From Burkholderia sp. USMB20 (lineage in GTDB: Bacteria > Pseudomonadota > Gammaproteobacteria > Burkholderiales > Burkholderiaceae), in assembly GCF_000949135.2 (NCBI RefSeq), contig NZ_JTAN02000001.1, forward strand, positions 476,001 to 540,000: DNA of 64,000 nucleotides, given 5' to 3'. The notes beneath the pieces were generated by a model. That model was not told the origin of the DNA, ran no database searches, and saw nothing but the letters and a program-made list of their open reading frames with translations. Positions 26,567 through 35,082 of this stretch are shown here, in pieces (positions within the stretch are counted from its first letter, which is position 1; every line of letters begins with the position of its first letter). A program made the position numbers and the translations under genes.

Positions 26567-26807
26567 GGGGATTCTCCTTGTGATGGGTATCGGCCGTGGC
26601 GCAAGGTCCGGGTCCGGAACCGCGTCAACGCCGTCAGGCGGTGTTCAGCACAAGGGTCAATGTAGGGATCGCAGCCCGCACCGTCAGTCCCGAAAACCGG
26701 GACAAACGTCATCGTTGCTCAGGGCCGTTTGGGTAGATTCCCGCGTAGGCAGTCGAAAATTTTCGTGATACCTGTAGCGCCACCTGAGTTTTTCGACACC
26801 CGACGCC

Positions 26808-27641
26808 ATGAGCGCTGCGCTTCCCACCCCCGATCTCCCGCTGAGTCACGTCGCGTTCGTGACGGATACGCTCGGCGATATCGCGCAAGCGATCGGGACG
26901 CCGCAGTTCATGCGCGCCGTGTACGACACCCTCGTGCGCTACGTCGATTTCGACGCGGTGCATCTCGACTACGAACGCGGTGCGGCGTCGGGCCGCCGCA
27001 GCGTCGGCTGGATCGGCAGCTTCGGCCGCGAGCCCGAGCTCGTCGCGCAGGTGATGCGCCACTACTACCGCAGCTATGCGAGCGAGGACGTCACGTACGC
27101 GGCCATCGACAGCGAAAGCGACACGCAGCTGCTGCAGGTGTCATCGCAGCGGGTTGCAAGCGAGCTGCGGCACCTGTTCTTCGACGCCGGCGACATCCAC
27201 GACGAATGCGTGGTCGCGGGCGTGACGGGCGGCACGCGCTATTCGATTTCGGTTGCGCGTTCGCGGCGACTGCCGCCGTTTTCATTGAAGGAGCTGAGCC
27301 TGCTGAAGCACCTGTCTCAGGTCGTGCTGCCGATGGCCTCCGCGCACAAGCGGCTGCTCGGCGCGGTCTCCGCCGACGAGGCGCCGCGCGACGAACTCGA
27401 TCTCGACCTCGTCGCGCAATGGCTTCCGGAACTGCAGGAACGACTGACCGCGCGCGAGATGCACGTGTGCGCATCGTTCATCCAGGGCATGACGTCGGCG
27501 GCGATCGCGCAGTCGATGGGACTCAAGACGTCCACCGTCGATACCTATGCGAAGCGCGCGTTCGCGAAGCTCGGCGTCGATTCCCGCCGGCAGCTGATGG
27601 CCCTCGTACTCAGGAATGCATCGCGCCGGCACGATGCGTGA
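26808..27641 (+). CDS. LuxR-family transcriptional regulator
   Basis: A 277-residue regulator with a C-terminal LuxR helix-turn-helix (LTAREMHVCASFIQGMTSAAIAQSMGLKTSTVDTYAKRAFAKLGV). The N-terminal 200 residues show no receiver or acyl-homoserine-lactone pocket that I can identify; they may be a GAF-like sensory domain. It is divergent from potF across 241 bp, so polyamine control is possible but unproven. The protein is complete. Confidence 0.85.
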   Translation: MSAALPTPDLPLSHVAFVTDTLGDIAQAIGTPQFMRAVYDTLVRYVDFDAVHLDYERGAASGRRSVGWIGSFGREPELVAQVMRHYYRSYASEDVTYAAIDSESDTQLLQVSSQRVASELRHLFFDAGDIHDECVVAGVTGGTRYSISVARSRRLPPFSLKELSLLKHLSQVVLPMASAHKRLLGAVSADEAPRDELDLDLVAQWLPELQERLTAREMHVCASFIQGMTSAAIAQSMGLKTSTVDTYAKRAFAKLGVDSRRQLMALVLRNASRRHDA

Positions 27642-27801
27642 GCGCCCGGCGAGCGCGCCGCTTGACGGTTGCACACGCAACGATACGGCAATACGCCACC
27701 GCGCCTCATCACGATTCGACTTTTTTTGGTTCCCTTGACGATGCGCCGTCCATATCGTTCAGCGATTCGTCGGACCTATCGACCAACGGGGGAATCCAAC
27801 A

Positions 27802-27945
27802 ATGAAACGATTCCGGTCATTCGCGCTGCTCGCCCGTCCGGCCTCGCTCTACGCCGCCGGCAAGCAGTTCTTAGATTCTGCTACGACCACCGCCCTTGTC
27901 CGACGCCGTGCCGCGCCGTGCAATCCGCCTGGAATCACTGCGTGA
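27802..27945 (+). CDS. Possible 47-residue ORF
   Basis: A short open frame beginning MKRFRSFALLARPASLYAAG with a weak GGGGA site. It is basic, has a mildly hydrophobic N-terminus and ends inside the YitT-family gene on the other strand. Nothing about it is recognisable, so it may be spurious. Confidence 0.2.
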   Translation: MKRFRSFALLARPASLYAAGKQFLDSATTTALVRRRAAPCNPPGITA

Positions 27946-28588
27946 TACCTGTATAACGTCCCGGGCGGTGCCATGCCACGATCATTCCGCTCATTGCCAC
28001 GGCACTGAGCGCCGACCAACCGACACGACTGGCCGGTATCGTCGACATCGACACCAGCAGGATGGTGGCGTCAATGCACATCTGCGTAATGCCCGCGTTG
28101 ATGCCGCGCTCGCGTTGCAGCCATAGGGTAACGATACCTGTTCCGCCGACACCGACACCGTGCCGCGCAAGCGCGAGAACGCCCATGCCGCACAACGTAC
28201 CGCCGGTAAATGCTGCAAAAGGCAGACTGACGAACGCAATGGTCAGGGTTACCGGCATCGTCATCAAGGCAAGTGTGATTCCGCAACTCGCGACCGTCGA
28301 CTTGATCGCGAAGCGCGCCCCCATCACAAAGTAGGCGAAGATGAAAAACGGGATATTCACGAGCGTGAATATCAGGCCGACCGGCAACGGAAAGATATAC
28401 GCTGCAAGCAGCGCAATGCCCGCAATTCCGCCCGTGACAAGCCCGGCGGCCTTCAGCAGCACCAGGCCGGTTACGACGAATACCATGCCGACGATCATCG
28501 CGTAGAGATCCTCGAACAAGGAATGAGGCGTCCCGGTTCTTTCCTGGGGCGTGGAAAAGCTCAATGCCGAGGCAGATTCAGATTTCAC
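27935..28588 (-). CDS. YitT-family membrane protein
   Basis: A 217-residue integral membrane protein with five to six hydrophobic segments and the Gly-rich motif AAGLVTGGIAGIALLAAY, which is typical of the YitT (DUF161) family. The usual C-terminal DUF2179 domain of the longer Firmicutes proteins is absent, as in the short proteobacterial members. Function is unknown. The assigned GTG start at 28588 has a poor ribosome-binding site, and a Met about 30 residues in (MIVGMVF) is an alternative. Codon use is less GC-biased than most neighbours. Confidence 0.75.
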   Translation of the reverse strand: MKSESASALSFSTPQERTGTPHSLFEDLYAMIVGMVFVVTGLVLLKAAGLVTGGIAGIALLAAYIFPLPVGLIFTLVNIPFFIFAYFVMGARFAIKSTVASCGITLALMTMPVTLTIAFVSLPFAAFTGGTLCGMGVLALARHGVGVGGTGIVTLWLQRERGINAGITQMCIDATILLVSMSTIPASRVGWSALSAVAMSGMIVAWHRPGRYTGITQ

Positions 28589-28799
28589 GATGGCAAAAAT
28601 TCACGTCCGATGGCGATTCGATCCCTCCCGGTTCGAACGCGCCGCTTGCTTCAAGTGCGTGCCGCTGTCTCGGATCGGCTCGCCACGAATTTCCGACCGA
28701 GGATACTTCCGCATAAAAATGCTGGCAACAGCCCAGGCACCGCTGCCAGGTCGTCATCACGCGGCCACGGTCGGGTGACCTGAGTAACCGTGTTGAGTG

Positions 28800-28877
28800 T
28801 CAAGCCGAGAGGGCGGGATTTCGAGCAGTTAGGTGGGTACGGGCGATGGCATTGAGGTGGGTGATGAGTTTTCGCAT
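28800..28877 (-). pseudogene. Probable IS110-type transposase C-terminal scrap
   Basis: A 25-codon minus-strand frame, MRKLITHLNAIART and a short tail, looks like the conserved C-terminal end (MRKL, LNA) of IS110-family transposases. The sequence upstream of it does not continue the homology. It lies in a 400-bp geneless gap (28589-28991) with nothing else recognised. Confidence 0.4.
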
Positions 28878-28991
28878 TCAGGCCGATCCTGGCTCGATTC
28901 CACGTACAGCAAGTTCTGACGGCACCGCCCCATCGCGAAGAAGCGGCACACGCACAGTGCGGCGTGCGTGCGCCGCGCCATGTACGCCGGC

Positions 28992-29465
28992 TCAATGCCG
29001 CCTCATTCCCCCGAACCCGTGCTCACCGCCGACGAACACCGGGCCACGGTGAAAGCCGGTGCCCATCGGAGCACCGACGCGGCCACGCATGCCCCCGTCG
29101 AAGTGGCCGACGTGACCGAAGTGGTCGAAGTGATGGCGATGATGGAAACGGTCGATGAAGACGAAGCTGACGCCCGTGCCGACGAACACCGCCGGTCCCC
29201 AGTACCAGGGATCGGCGTACGGATAGGCGGTATCCGGATACCACACGATGCTGCCGTCCGTGCTCTGCATCATCTGCCAGGTGCCGTCGCCTTGCCGGCA
29301 CGCGCGCCCGACGATCTGCTGTTCCGTGCCGTCGATTTCCGCTTGCATGACGACCGCACGGCAGCGGGCGCCTTCGTCCGGCGAGTCGTCATAGGTTTGC
29401 GCAAGCACGCACATGGAGCAGCCGAGACAGACGACGCCCATCCCGACCCGAAACAAGTTGCACAT
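28992..29465 (-). CDS. Exported His/Gly-rich protein, function unknown
   Basis: A 157-residue protein with a hydrophobic N-terminal segment (VGMGVVCLGCSMCVLAQ) that reads as a signal peptide, possibly with a lipobox-like Cys. The centre is ordinary, and the last 50 residues are rich in His, Phe and Gly (FHHRHHFDHFGHVGHFDGG), a composition seen in metal-binding or surface proteins. The ATG at 29465 is preceded by GGAG; a longer start at 29513 is less likely. Family unknown. Confidence 0.65.
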   Translation of the reverse strand: MCNLFRVGMGVVCLGCSMCVLAQTYDDSPDEGARCRAVVMQAEIDGTEQQIVGRACRQGDGTWQMMQSTDGSIVWYPDTAYPYADPWYWGPAVFVGTGVSFVFIDRFHHRHHFDHFGHVGHFDGGMRGRVGAPMGTGFHRGPVFVGGEHGFGGMRRH

Positions 29466-29620
29466 GATCGGCTCCTGCATTGTTGCCCCCGACCACCCGA
29501 GCCTTGGCGTCACGGACGACGCGCGGCTTCGTATAGGGTCACCCGACCGTTAGACGATGTGGCATGCCCGATTATTCCTGGGGTCGGGATACGCATGCGT
29601 GATACACGAACCGCCGACGA

Positions 29621-30088
29621 TCATGCGCGCGCCGAACGCCGGACGATGCAGTAGACGCCCGCCGCCATCACGCCGAAGACCACATGGGCGACCAGCGTGA
29701 TCGCGCCGCGCACCGGAACGAACCACGGGAAGATCGCAGTGAACGCGTGCAGGTTGATACCGTAGAGCACCAGTCCGAACGCGCCGCCCGCCACCAGCGC
29801 GGCGCCGGGCGACAGGTTGCGCACCATCCTCGCCAGCACGGCCGTATAGGCAAGCGACAACGCGGCATGCACCAGCGTCGCCACGCCCATGATCGTCGGA
29901 TCGAAGCCCGGGGACGCGCCGAGCACGGCTCGCCCCATCACGAGGGCGGCCGTCAGGCGCGCGTCGCGAAGCAGGTTGTGAAAGGGGTCTTCTCCGGCAA
30001 TCGGCCAGAGCAGCAGCTCGATGACGGTCGAGCCGACCGCCGCGCCGAACGCTGCCCAGAGAATCGGGACCGGACCGTTCTGTTTCAA
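29621..30088 (-). CDS. Small integral membrane protein, function unknown
   Basis: A 155-residue protein with about four hydrophobic segments (for example AAFGAAVGSTVIELLLWPIAG, GAALVAGGAFGLVLYGINLH, GAITLVAHVVFGVMAAGVYC). It recalls small YagU/DUF1440-like membrane proteins, but I cannot place it with confidence. Its start is about 30 bp after the stop of the gene at 30122-30781 on the same strand, so the two may be co-transcribed. Confidence 0.6.
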   Translation of the reverse strand: MKQNGPVPILWAAFGAAVGSTVIELLLWPIAGEDPFHNLLRDARLTAALVMGRAVLGASPGFDPTIMGVATLVHAALSLAYTAVLARMVRNLSPGAALVAGGAFGLVLYGINLHAFTAIFPWFVPVRGAITLVAHVVFGVMAAGVYCIVRRSARA

Positions 30089-30121
30089 TGGTGCTCCGCG
30101 ATGGCCGCGCGCCGTGCGGAC

Positions 30122-30781
30122 TTACAGCGGGCGTTCGCAATCCGTCCAGTATGCGAACGGATCGCGATGCTTCGGGTAGTGCTCGTCGAGCCATTTCAGC
30201 AACGTCGCACGCGCGTTGTCCAGATCGGCCTTCGACGACGACGTCGTCAGCTCGTGCACCTCGGCGGATTTTTCCCGGTCCATCACGTAGCAGTTCCAGT
30301 CGGGGCCGTCGAGATCCGGATCGTCGGACGCCTTCGACGACTTGCGCCAGCCGACCCCCTTGCGCGCATCGATGTAATAGCGCGGATGCACTTTCAGATA
30401 CGACAGCTCGCCGCCCTGCAAGCTGCTTTCCGCGCGCAGCACGTCGCGTTCGTCGACGATCTGCGTGACTTCCGGCAGCCGGCGCGAGCGCCAGCCGGCC
30501 GGCAGCGTCGCCGTCGCCCGCACGGCGTCGTACGGGCCCCACGCGAGGCCCCAGGCTTCGGCCATGCGCTTCATGAACGCATCCGCGCCCGGATAGCCGC
30601 GCAACTGGATTCTCGTCGACAACGTGACTTCGACGCGGCCGTCGGCGCCGGTCGGGTCGCCTGCCGCTTCGAACGGGTTGCCCGGGCGCGACGCGCGCTG
30701 CTGCGCGTCCGCGGGCGCCATGCCCGAAAACAGCTGGTCGAGCGCCGCACGCGCTTTCGACGACTTGTCTGGTCTATTCAT
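30122..30781 (-). CDS. Uncharacterised cytosolic protein
   Basis: A 219-residue soluble protein that I do not recognise. The N-terminal 45 residues are polar and probably disordered; a middle stretch alternates beta-like strands (RVEVTLSTRIQLRGYPG, RDVLRAESSLQGGELSYLK), and the end is helical with a WLDEHYPKHRDPFAYWTDCE tail. No signal peptide or catalytic motif is seen. It lies directly upstream of the small membrane protein, in a block of three unknown genes. Confidence 0.6.
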   Translation of the reverse strand: MNRPDKSSKARAALDQLFSGMAPADAQQRASRPGNPFEAAGDPTGADGRVEVTLSTRIQLRGYPGADAFMKRMAEAWGLAWGPYDAVRATATLPAGWRSRRLPEVTQIVDERDVLRAESSLQGGELSYLKVHPRYYIDARKGVGWRKSSKASDDPDLDGPDWNCYVMDREKSAEVHELTTSSSKADLDNARATLLKWLDEHYPKHRDPFAYWTDCERPL

Positions 30782-30943
30782 TCCTCATTCCCTCTGCATT
30801 CGAACGGTTCAACACGCTCGATTCTCGTTAATCTGTCGGGTCCCGCAATTTTCCGCGGTCGCATTGTCGACGATCCGGTAGCCCGGGTCGAGCGGCGGCG
30901 CCGTCCGCGCCGCCTGCGTCGCACACCTCGACACCCGAGCCGC

Positions 30944-31924
30944 CTATCCCAGCGCGGCCCGCATCCGCTCCATCAGCGCGAGCACCTCCGGACGATTCTC
31001 GCCCTTCGCATGCACGAAGTGATACCTGAGCGGCGACTCGACCTCATGCCGGCTCACGCGGACGAGCGCGCTGCGCTTGAGATACGCATCCGCGAGCGGC
31101 GTTCGCGCCAGCGCCACGCCGAGCCCCGCCTCGGCCGCCGCGAGCACGAGGTTGTAGTCCTCGAAACGGCGATCCTGCGCGCGCGGCTTGAACGGTATGC
31201 CGAGCGCGTCGAACCAGGTGCGCCAACCGGTCACGTCGGAGTCGTGCAGCAGCGGCATCTCGAGCAGCGCGGCGGCGTCGTTGCGACGGCGCCGCGCGGC
31301 CACCTGCGCGGCGAGCCGCGGATGCGCGACCGGATGGAGCGTCTCCGGCATGAACGCGCTGGTTTCGAGCTGACGCCAGTTGCCGCGCCCGTACCGGATC
31401 GACAGATCCGCTTCGCCGGCGGCGATGTCCACATTGCGAAGCTCGATGCCGAGCTCGATGCGCAACGCGGGCGCCTCGCTCTCGAGCGCGTGCTGGCGCT
31501 CGAGCAGCCAGAGCTGCGCGAATGCCGGCACCACGCTCATCCTGACCAGTCGCGGCGTACGCGGCGAGCGCCACTGGTCGGCCGCGCCGTCGATGATCGC
31601 GAACGCCTGTTCGATCCGGCCGACGAAACGCTGGCCGTCCGGCGTCAGCCGCACGCCGCGCGCATGACGTTCGAACAACGCCATGCCAAGCCAGTTCTCG
31701 ACGGCCGCCACGCGCCGGCTGATCGCGCCGTGCGTGACGGCGGATGCGTCGGCGGCCGCCAGGAACGAGCCCAGCCGCGCCACCGCACAGACGGTTTCCA
31801 GGCTGGCCAGCGGCGGCCGCGGGCCGGGTGCCGGCGCGACCGACGGCAGCGCGTCCGCCGCATGCTGCTGCGTGCGCGCCGGGCCATCGGCCCTGCGTCG
31901 CACCGAGCTGTGAGCCATATTCAT
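30944..31924 (-). CDS. LysR-family transcriptional regulator
   Basis: A 326-residue LysR regulator with an unusually long N-terminal tail of about 35 residues before the helix-turn-helix (GSFLAAADASAVTHGAISRR). The effector domain resembles the GcvA/AmpR-like subgroup. It is divergent from an EamA-type transporter gene with only 57 bp between the starts, so it probably controls that transporter. A later start would shorten the tail. Confidence 0.87.
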   Translation of the reverse strand: MNMAHSSVRRRADGPARTQQHAADALPSVAPAPGPRPPLASLETVCAVARLGSFLAAADASAVTHGAISRRVAAVENWLGMALFERHARGVRLTPDGQRFVGRIEQAFAIIDGAADQWRSPRTPRLVRMSVVPAFAQLWLLERQHALESEAPALRIELGIELRNVDIAAGEADLSIRYGRGNWRQLETSAFMPETLHPVAHPRLAAQVAARRRRNDAAALLEMPLLHDSDVTGWRTWFDALGIPFKPRAQDRRFEDYNLVLAAAEAGLGVALARTPLADAYLKRSALVRVSRHEVESPLRYHFVHAKGENRPEVLALMERMRAALG

Positions 31925-31981
31925 ACCCGCTGGTTGATCTGTGCGCTAGCTTAACATCTCGCGTCGCCACACCATTGCCGC

Positions 31982-32884
31982 ATGAACACGCTTTCCTCCC
32001 CCTCGTCGCGCAGCGCGCGACTGCCGCTCGTCGCGGCCGGCGCGGTGGCGTTCACGATCGTCTCGTGGGCCTCCGCCTTCCCGTTCATCCGGATCGGCCT
32101 GCACGGGCTGGCCCCGCTGCAACTCGCGGCCGCGCGCTTCGCGACCGCGGCGGTGCTCGCGATCGCATGGCTCGCATGGCGGCGGCCTCGCATGCCGGCC
32201 AGACGCGACGCGTTGCGCTTTCTCGTCTGCGGCCTGCTCGGCATCGCACTCTACAACGCGCTGCTCAATACCGGCGAGCAGACCGTGTCGGCCGGCGCGG
32301 CGAGCTTCATCGTGAACACGCTGCCGATCTTCACGGCGCTGCTGGCCGCGGTGTTTCTGCGCGAACGCTTCAATCGCCGGGGATGGCTCGGCTCGCTGGT
32401 CAGCCTGGCCGGCATCGCCGTGATCGCGCACGGCCAGCCCGGCGGCCTCGTGCTCGGCTCCGGCAGCACGCTGATCCTCGGCGCGGCATTGTGTTCGGCC
32501 AGCTATTTCGTGCTGCAGCGGCGGCTGATTCCCGTCTACGGCGCGCTGCCCTGCACCGCGTATACGCTGCTGGCCGGTGCGCTGCTGCTCACGCCATGGT
32601 TGCCCGGCGCGCTCGCGTCGCTCGGCGGCGGCGCGTCACGCGACACGGCGCTCGCCGTCCTGGTGCTCGGCATCTTTCCCGCCGCGCTGGGTTACGCGAC
32701 CTGGACCTTCGCACTCGGCTACTTCGGCGCGGCACGCGCTGCCAATTTCCTGTACCTGACACCGGCCGTCGCGACGGTGTTGTCGATGGCGCTGACAGGC
32801 GAGCGGCCCGGCATCGAAACGGTGTGCGGCGGCCTGCTGGCGATTGCCTGCGTGATATTCGTGGCCTTGCGCGGACGGACGTAG
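31982..32884 (+). CDS. EamA-family (DMT) transporter
   Basis: A 300-residue drug/metabolite transporter with ten predicted membrane segments in two EamA repeats, the first beginning AFTIVSWASAFPFIRIGLHG and containing the conserved TLPIFTALLAAVFLRE, the second with GYATWTFALGYFGAARAANF and LTPAVATVLSMAL. Such proteins export amino acids or other metabolites. The adjacent divergent LysR regulator is its likely controller. Confidence 0.88.
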   Translation: MNTLSSPSSRSARLPLVAAGAVAFTIVSWASAFPFIRIGLHGLAPLQLAAARFATAAVLAIAWLAWRRPRMPARRDALRFLVCGLLGIALYNALLNTGEQTVSAGAASFIVNTLPIFTALLAAVFLRERFNRRGWLGSLVSLAGIAVIAHGQPGGLVLGSGSTLILGAALCSASYFVLQRRLIPVYGALPCTAYTLLAGALLLTPWLPGALASLGGGASRDTALAVLVLGIFPAALGYATWTFALGYFGAARAANFLYLTPAVATVLSMALTGERPGIETVCGGLLAIACVIFVALRGRT

Positions 32885-33458
32885 GCATGCGGCCGCGCCG
32901 AACGGCAACGCCGGTCCGGACGAGCCGAACGAGCCGGCCCCGTCATCTGCAAAGCCGGACGTACACGCTGCGCCGAACGACCCGTCGCCATTCGCAATTC
33001 GCCGCCGCGGCCGGGCTTGACCGTTAGTTGCAACAAGCGGATGACGGCATCTCGTGCAGCGCCACGGCGACGAAACTGTGCAGACAAATCGACCGAACAG
33101 TGCCGGATTGATTGCATCGCGCTGTCCATGGTCATCGGGATCGGCCCGGTCGAATAATCGAAGCAATCGACGGCGCAAGACGCTCACACCTGCGCGACGC
33201 ATCGCGAAACGGCCGCGCCATCGCATCACATTTGCGCAAGGCCGGGCAATTCGCGGAAGCGGGCGCAAGCGCGTTCGGATATATTCATACGAATTGCGTG
33301 TCGCCGGACGCAATCGCCCGCTCGCTCGTGCGAGCCCCGGGCGACATGCAAGCCGGGCCCGTCACGGGTCACGGAGATTCGTCCGGCACACCGACCGCCT
33401 CACAAGGGCGCGCGGCAAACCGGACGGCACCAGAAATATCAATCAACGGAGATGGCAG
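32885..33458. other. 574-bp gap upstream of the LivK-type gene
   Basis: Frames crossing this gap are low-quality shadows. A promoter-like AT-rich patch (GGATATATTCATACGAATT) lies near 33275-33293 and may serve the binding-protein gene. No repeat or RNA gene was found. Confidence 0.4.
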
Positions 33459-34613
33459 ATGGAACGAAGCACTGTCGGCATGCGCTGCAAACCCCTGATC
33501 ACCGTCGCACTGGCGGCCGCCGCATTTGCGGCCGCGTCGGGCGCGATGGCCGACCAGGTCGTGAAGATCGGCAGCGTCGAACCGACGACGGGCGGCATTT
33601 CGCACCTCGGCAAGGACAACGAGAACGGTGCGCGCCTCGCGGTGGAAGAAATCAATGCGAAGGGCCTGACGATCGGCGGCCAGAAGATCACGCTGCAGCT
33701 CGACGCGCAGGATGACGCGGCCGACCCGCGCCAGGCCACGCAGGTCGCGCAGAAGCTCGTCGACGACAAGGTCGTCGCCGTCATCGGCCACCTGAACTCG
33801 GGCACGTCGATCCCGGCGTCGAAGATCTACAGCGACGCGGGCATCGTGCAGATCTCGCCGTCCGCCACGAACCCGACCTACACGCTGCAGGGCTTCAAGA
33901 CCACGTATCGCGTGGTCGCGACCGACGCGCAGCAAGGTCCGGCACTCGCGAGCTACGCGCAGTCGAAGGGCGTGAAGAGCGTCGCGGTGATCGACGATTC
34001 GACCGCGTACGGCCAGGGCCTCGCGAACGAATTCGAGAAGAAGGCGAAGGCGCTCGGCCTGAAGGTGCTGTCGCACGACGCGACCAACGACAAGGCCGTC
34101 GACTTCCGCGCGATTCTCACCAAGGTCAAGGGCGAGAACCCGGACGCGATCATGTACGGCGGCATGGACGCCACCGGCGGCCCGCTCGCGAAGCAGGCGA
34201 AGCAGCTCGGCCTGCGCGCGAAGATCCTGTCCGGCGACGGCGTGTGCACCGACTCGCTCGCCCAGCTGGCCGGCCCGGCCGCCGACAACGTGCTGTGCTC
34301 GCAGGCGGGCGCGGCGCTCGAGAAGATGCCGGGCGGCGCGGCGTTCCTCGCCAAGTACGAGAAGCGCTTCAACCAGGGCATCAAGTTCGATGCGCCGTTC
34401 GCGTACGACGCGGTCTACATCGCGGTCGACGCGATGAAGCGCGCGAACTCGACGGACCCGGCGAAGATCCTCGCCGCGATGCCGTCGACGAAATATGAAG
34501 GCGTGATCGGCACGACGACGTTCGACGCGAAGGGCGACCTGACGCACGGGATCATCTCGATCTACGGCTACAAGAGCGGCAAGAAGACCTTCCTCGACCA
34601 GGTGAAGATGTAA
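33459..34613 (+). CDS. Branched-chain amino acid-type ABC substrate-binding protein
   Basis: A 384-residue periplasmic binding protein of the Leu/Ile/Val type. A signal peptide ends at about residue 31 (SGAMA). The mature start VVKIGSVEPTTGGISHLGKD, the hinge segment VIGHLNSGTSIPASKIY and the C-terminal FDAPFAYDAVYIAVDAMKRA are all family features. The ATG follows GGAG. No permease or ATPase genes are adjacent, so it either works with a transporter encoded elsewhere or has a sensing role. A large hairpin follows its stop. Confidence 0.92.
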   Translation: MERSTVGMRCKPLITVALAAAAFAAASGAMADQVVKIGSVEPTTGGISHLGKDNENGARLAVEEINAKGLTIGGQKITLQLDAQDDAADPRQATQVAQKLVDDKVVAVIGHLNSGTSIPASKIYSDAGIVQISPSATNPTYTLQGFKTTYRVVATDAQQGPALASYAQSKGVKSVAVIDDSTAYGQGLANEFEKKAKALGLKVLSHDATNDKAVDFRAILTKVKGENPDAIMYGGMDATGGPLAKQAKQLGLRAKILSGDGVCTDSLAQLAGPAADNVLCSQAGAALEKMPGGAAFLAKYEKRFNQGIKFDAPFAYDAVYIAVDAMKRANSTDPAKILAAMPSTKYEGVIGTTTFDAKGDLTHGIISIYGYKSGKKTFLDQVKM

Positions 34614-34618
34614 CGCCT

Positions 34619-34666
34619 CGCGACGCCGGCACGACGGGAACGCCACCCGTTTGCGCCGGCGTCGCG
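34619..34666 (+). terminator. Large hairpin after the LivK-type gene
   Basis: A perfect 12-bp stem (CGCGACGCCGGC with GCCGGCGTCGCG) encloses a smaller inner stem (ACGGG with CCCGT). It begins 6 bp after the stop and has no T-run. It may terminate or dampen transcription into the following HTH gene. Confidence 0.5.
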
Positions 34667-34701
34667 CGGGGCCGATTCAAGTTTTGCGGAGACGAGGCGA
34701 C

Positions 34702-35001
34702 ATGTGTGCAATGGCGTATGCGGAATTTCAACAGGAGTTGAAGAAAGCGCAGTTGACGGCGCGCGAGTTCGCCCGGCTGATCCGGATGAACGAGAGTTCC
34801 ATCACGAACTATTCGAGCAAGGGCACCGTCCCTTCCCACCTCGCGGTCATCGCGACACTCATCGGCGCGCTCGCCGCGCACGAGATCGATTTCCGGCACG
34901 TGATCGGCAAGACGGGCATCGAGCCGAAACGGCCGCGCGGCGTCGGCGCGTTTCCGGCGGCAAAGCCGCGCACGCGAAAGACCGCGAAAGCCGGCTCCTG
35001 A
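34702..35001 (+). CDS. Small helix-turn-helix protein
   Basis: A 99-residue protein with an N-terminal Xre-like helix-turn-helix (TAREFARLIRMNESSITNYSSKG) followed by a helix with an HEIDF motif and a basic Pro/Lys/Arg tail. It resembles short phage-repressor-like or DUF6471-like DNA-binding proteins; the target is unknown. The ATG at 34702 is preceded by GGAGACGAGG, and a longer frame upstream lacks support. It is co-directional with the LivK-type gene and convergent with the YdiJ-type gene. Confidence 0.7.
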   Translation: MCAMAYAEFQQELKKAQLTAREFARLIRMNESSITNYSSKGTVPSHLAVIATLIGALAAHEIDFRHVIGKTGIEPKRPRGVGAFPAAKPRTRKTAKAGS

Positions 35002-35082
35002 GCCGCAGCGGTCGGTAGCGGCATCGTCGGTGCCGCTCGACACCGTCACGCGCGCTGCCGCGCCGCGCTCGCGGCCCGCCCG

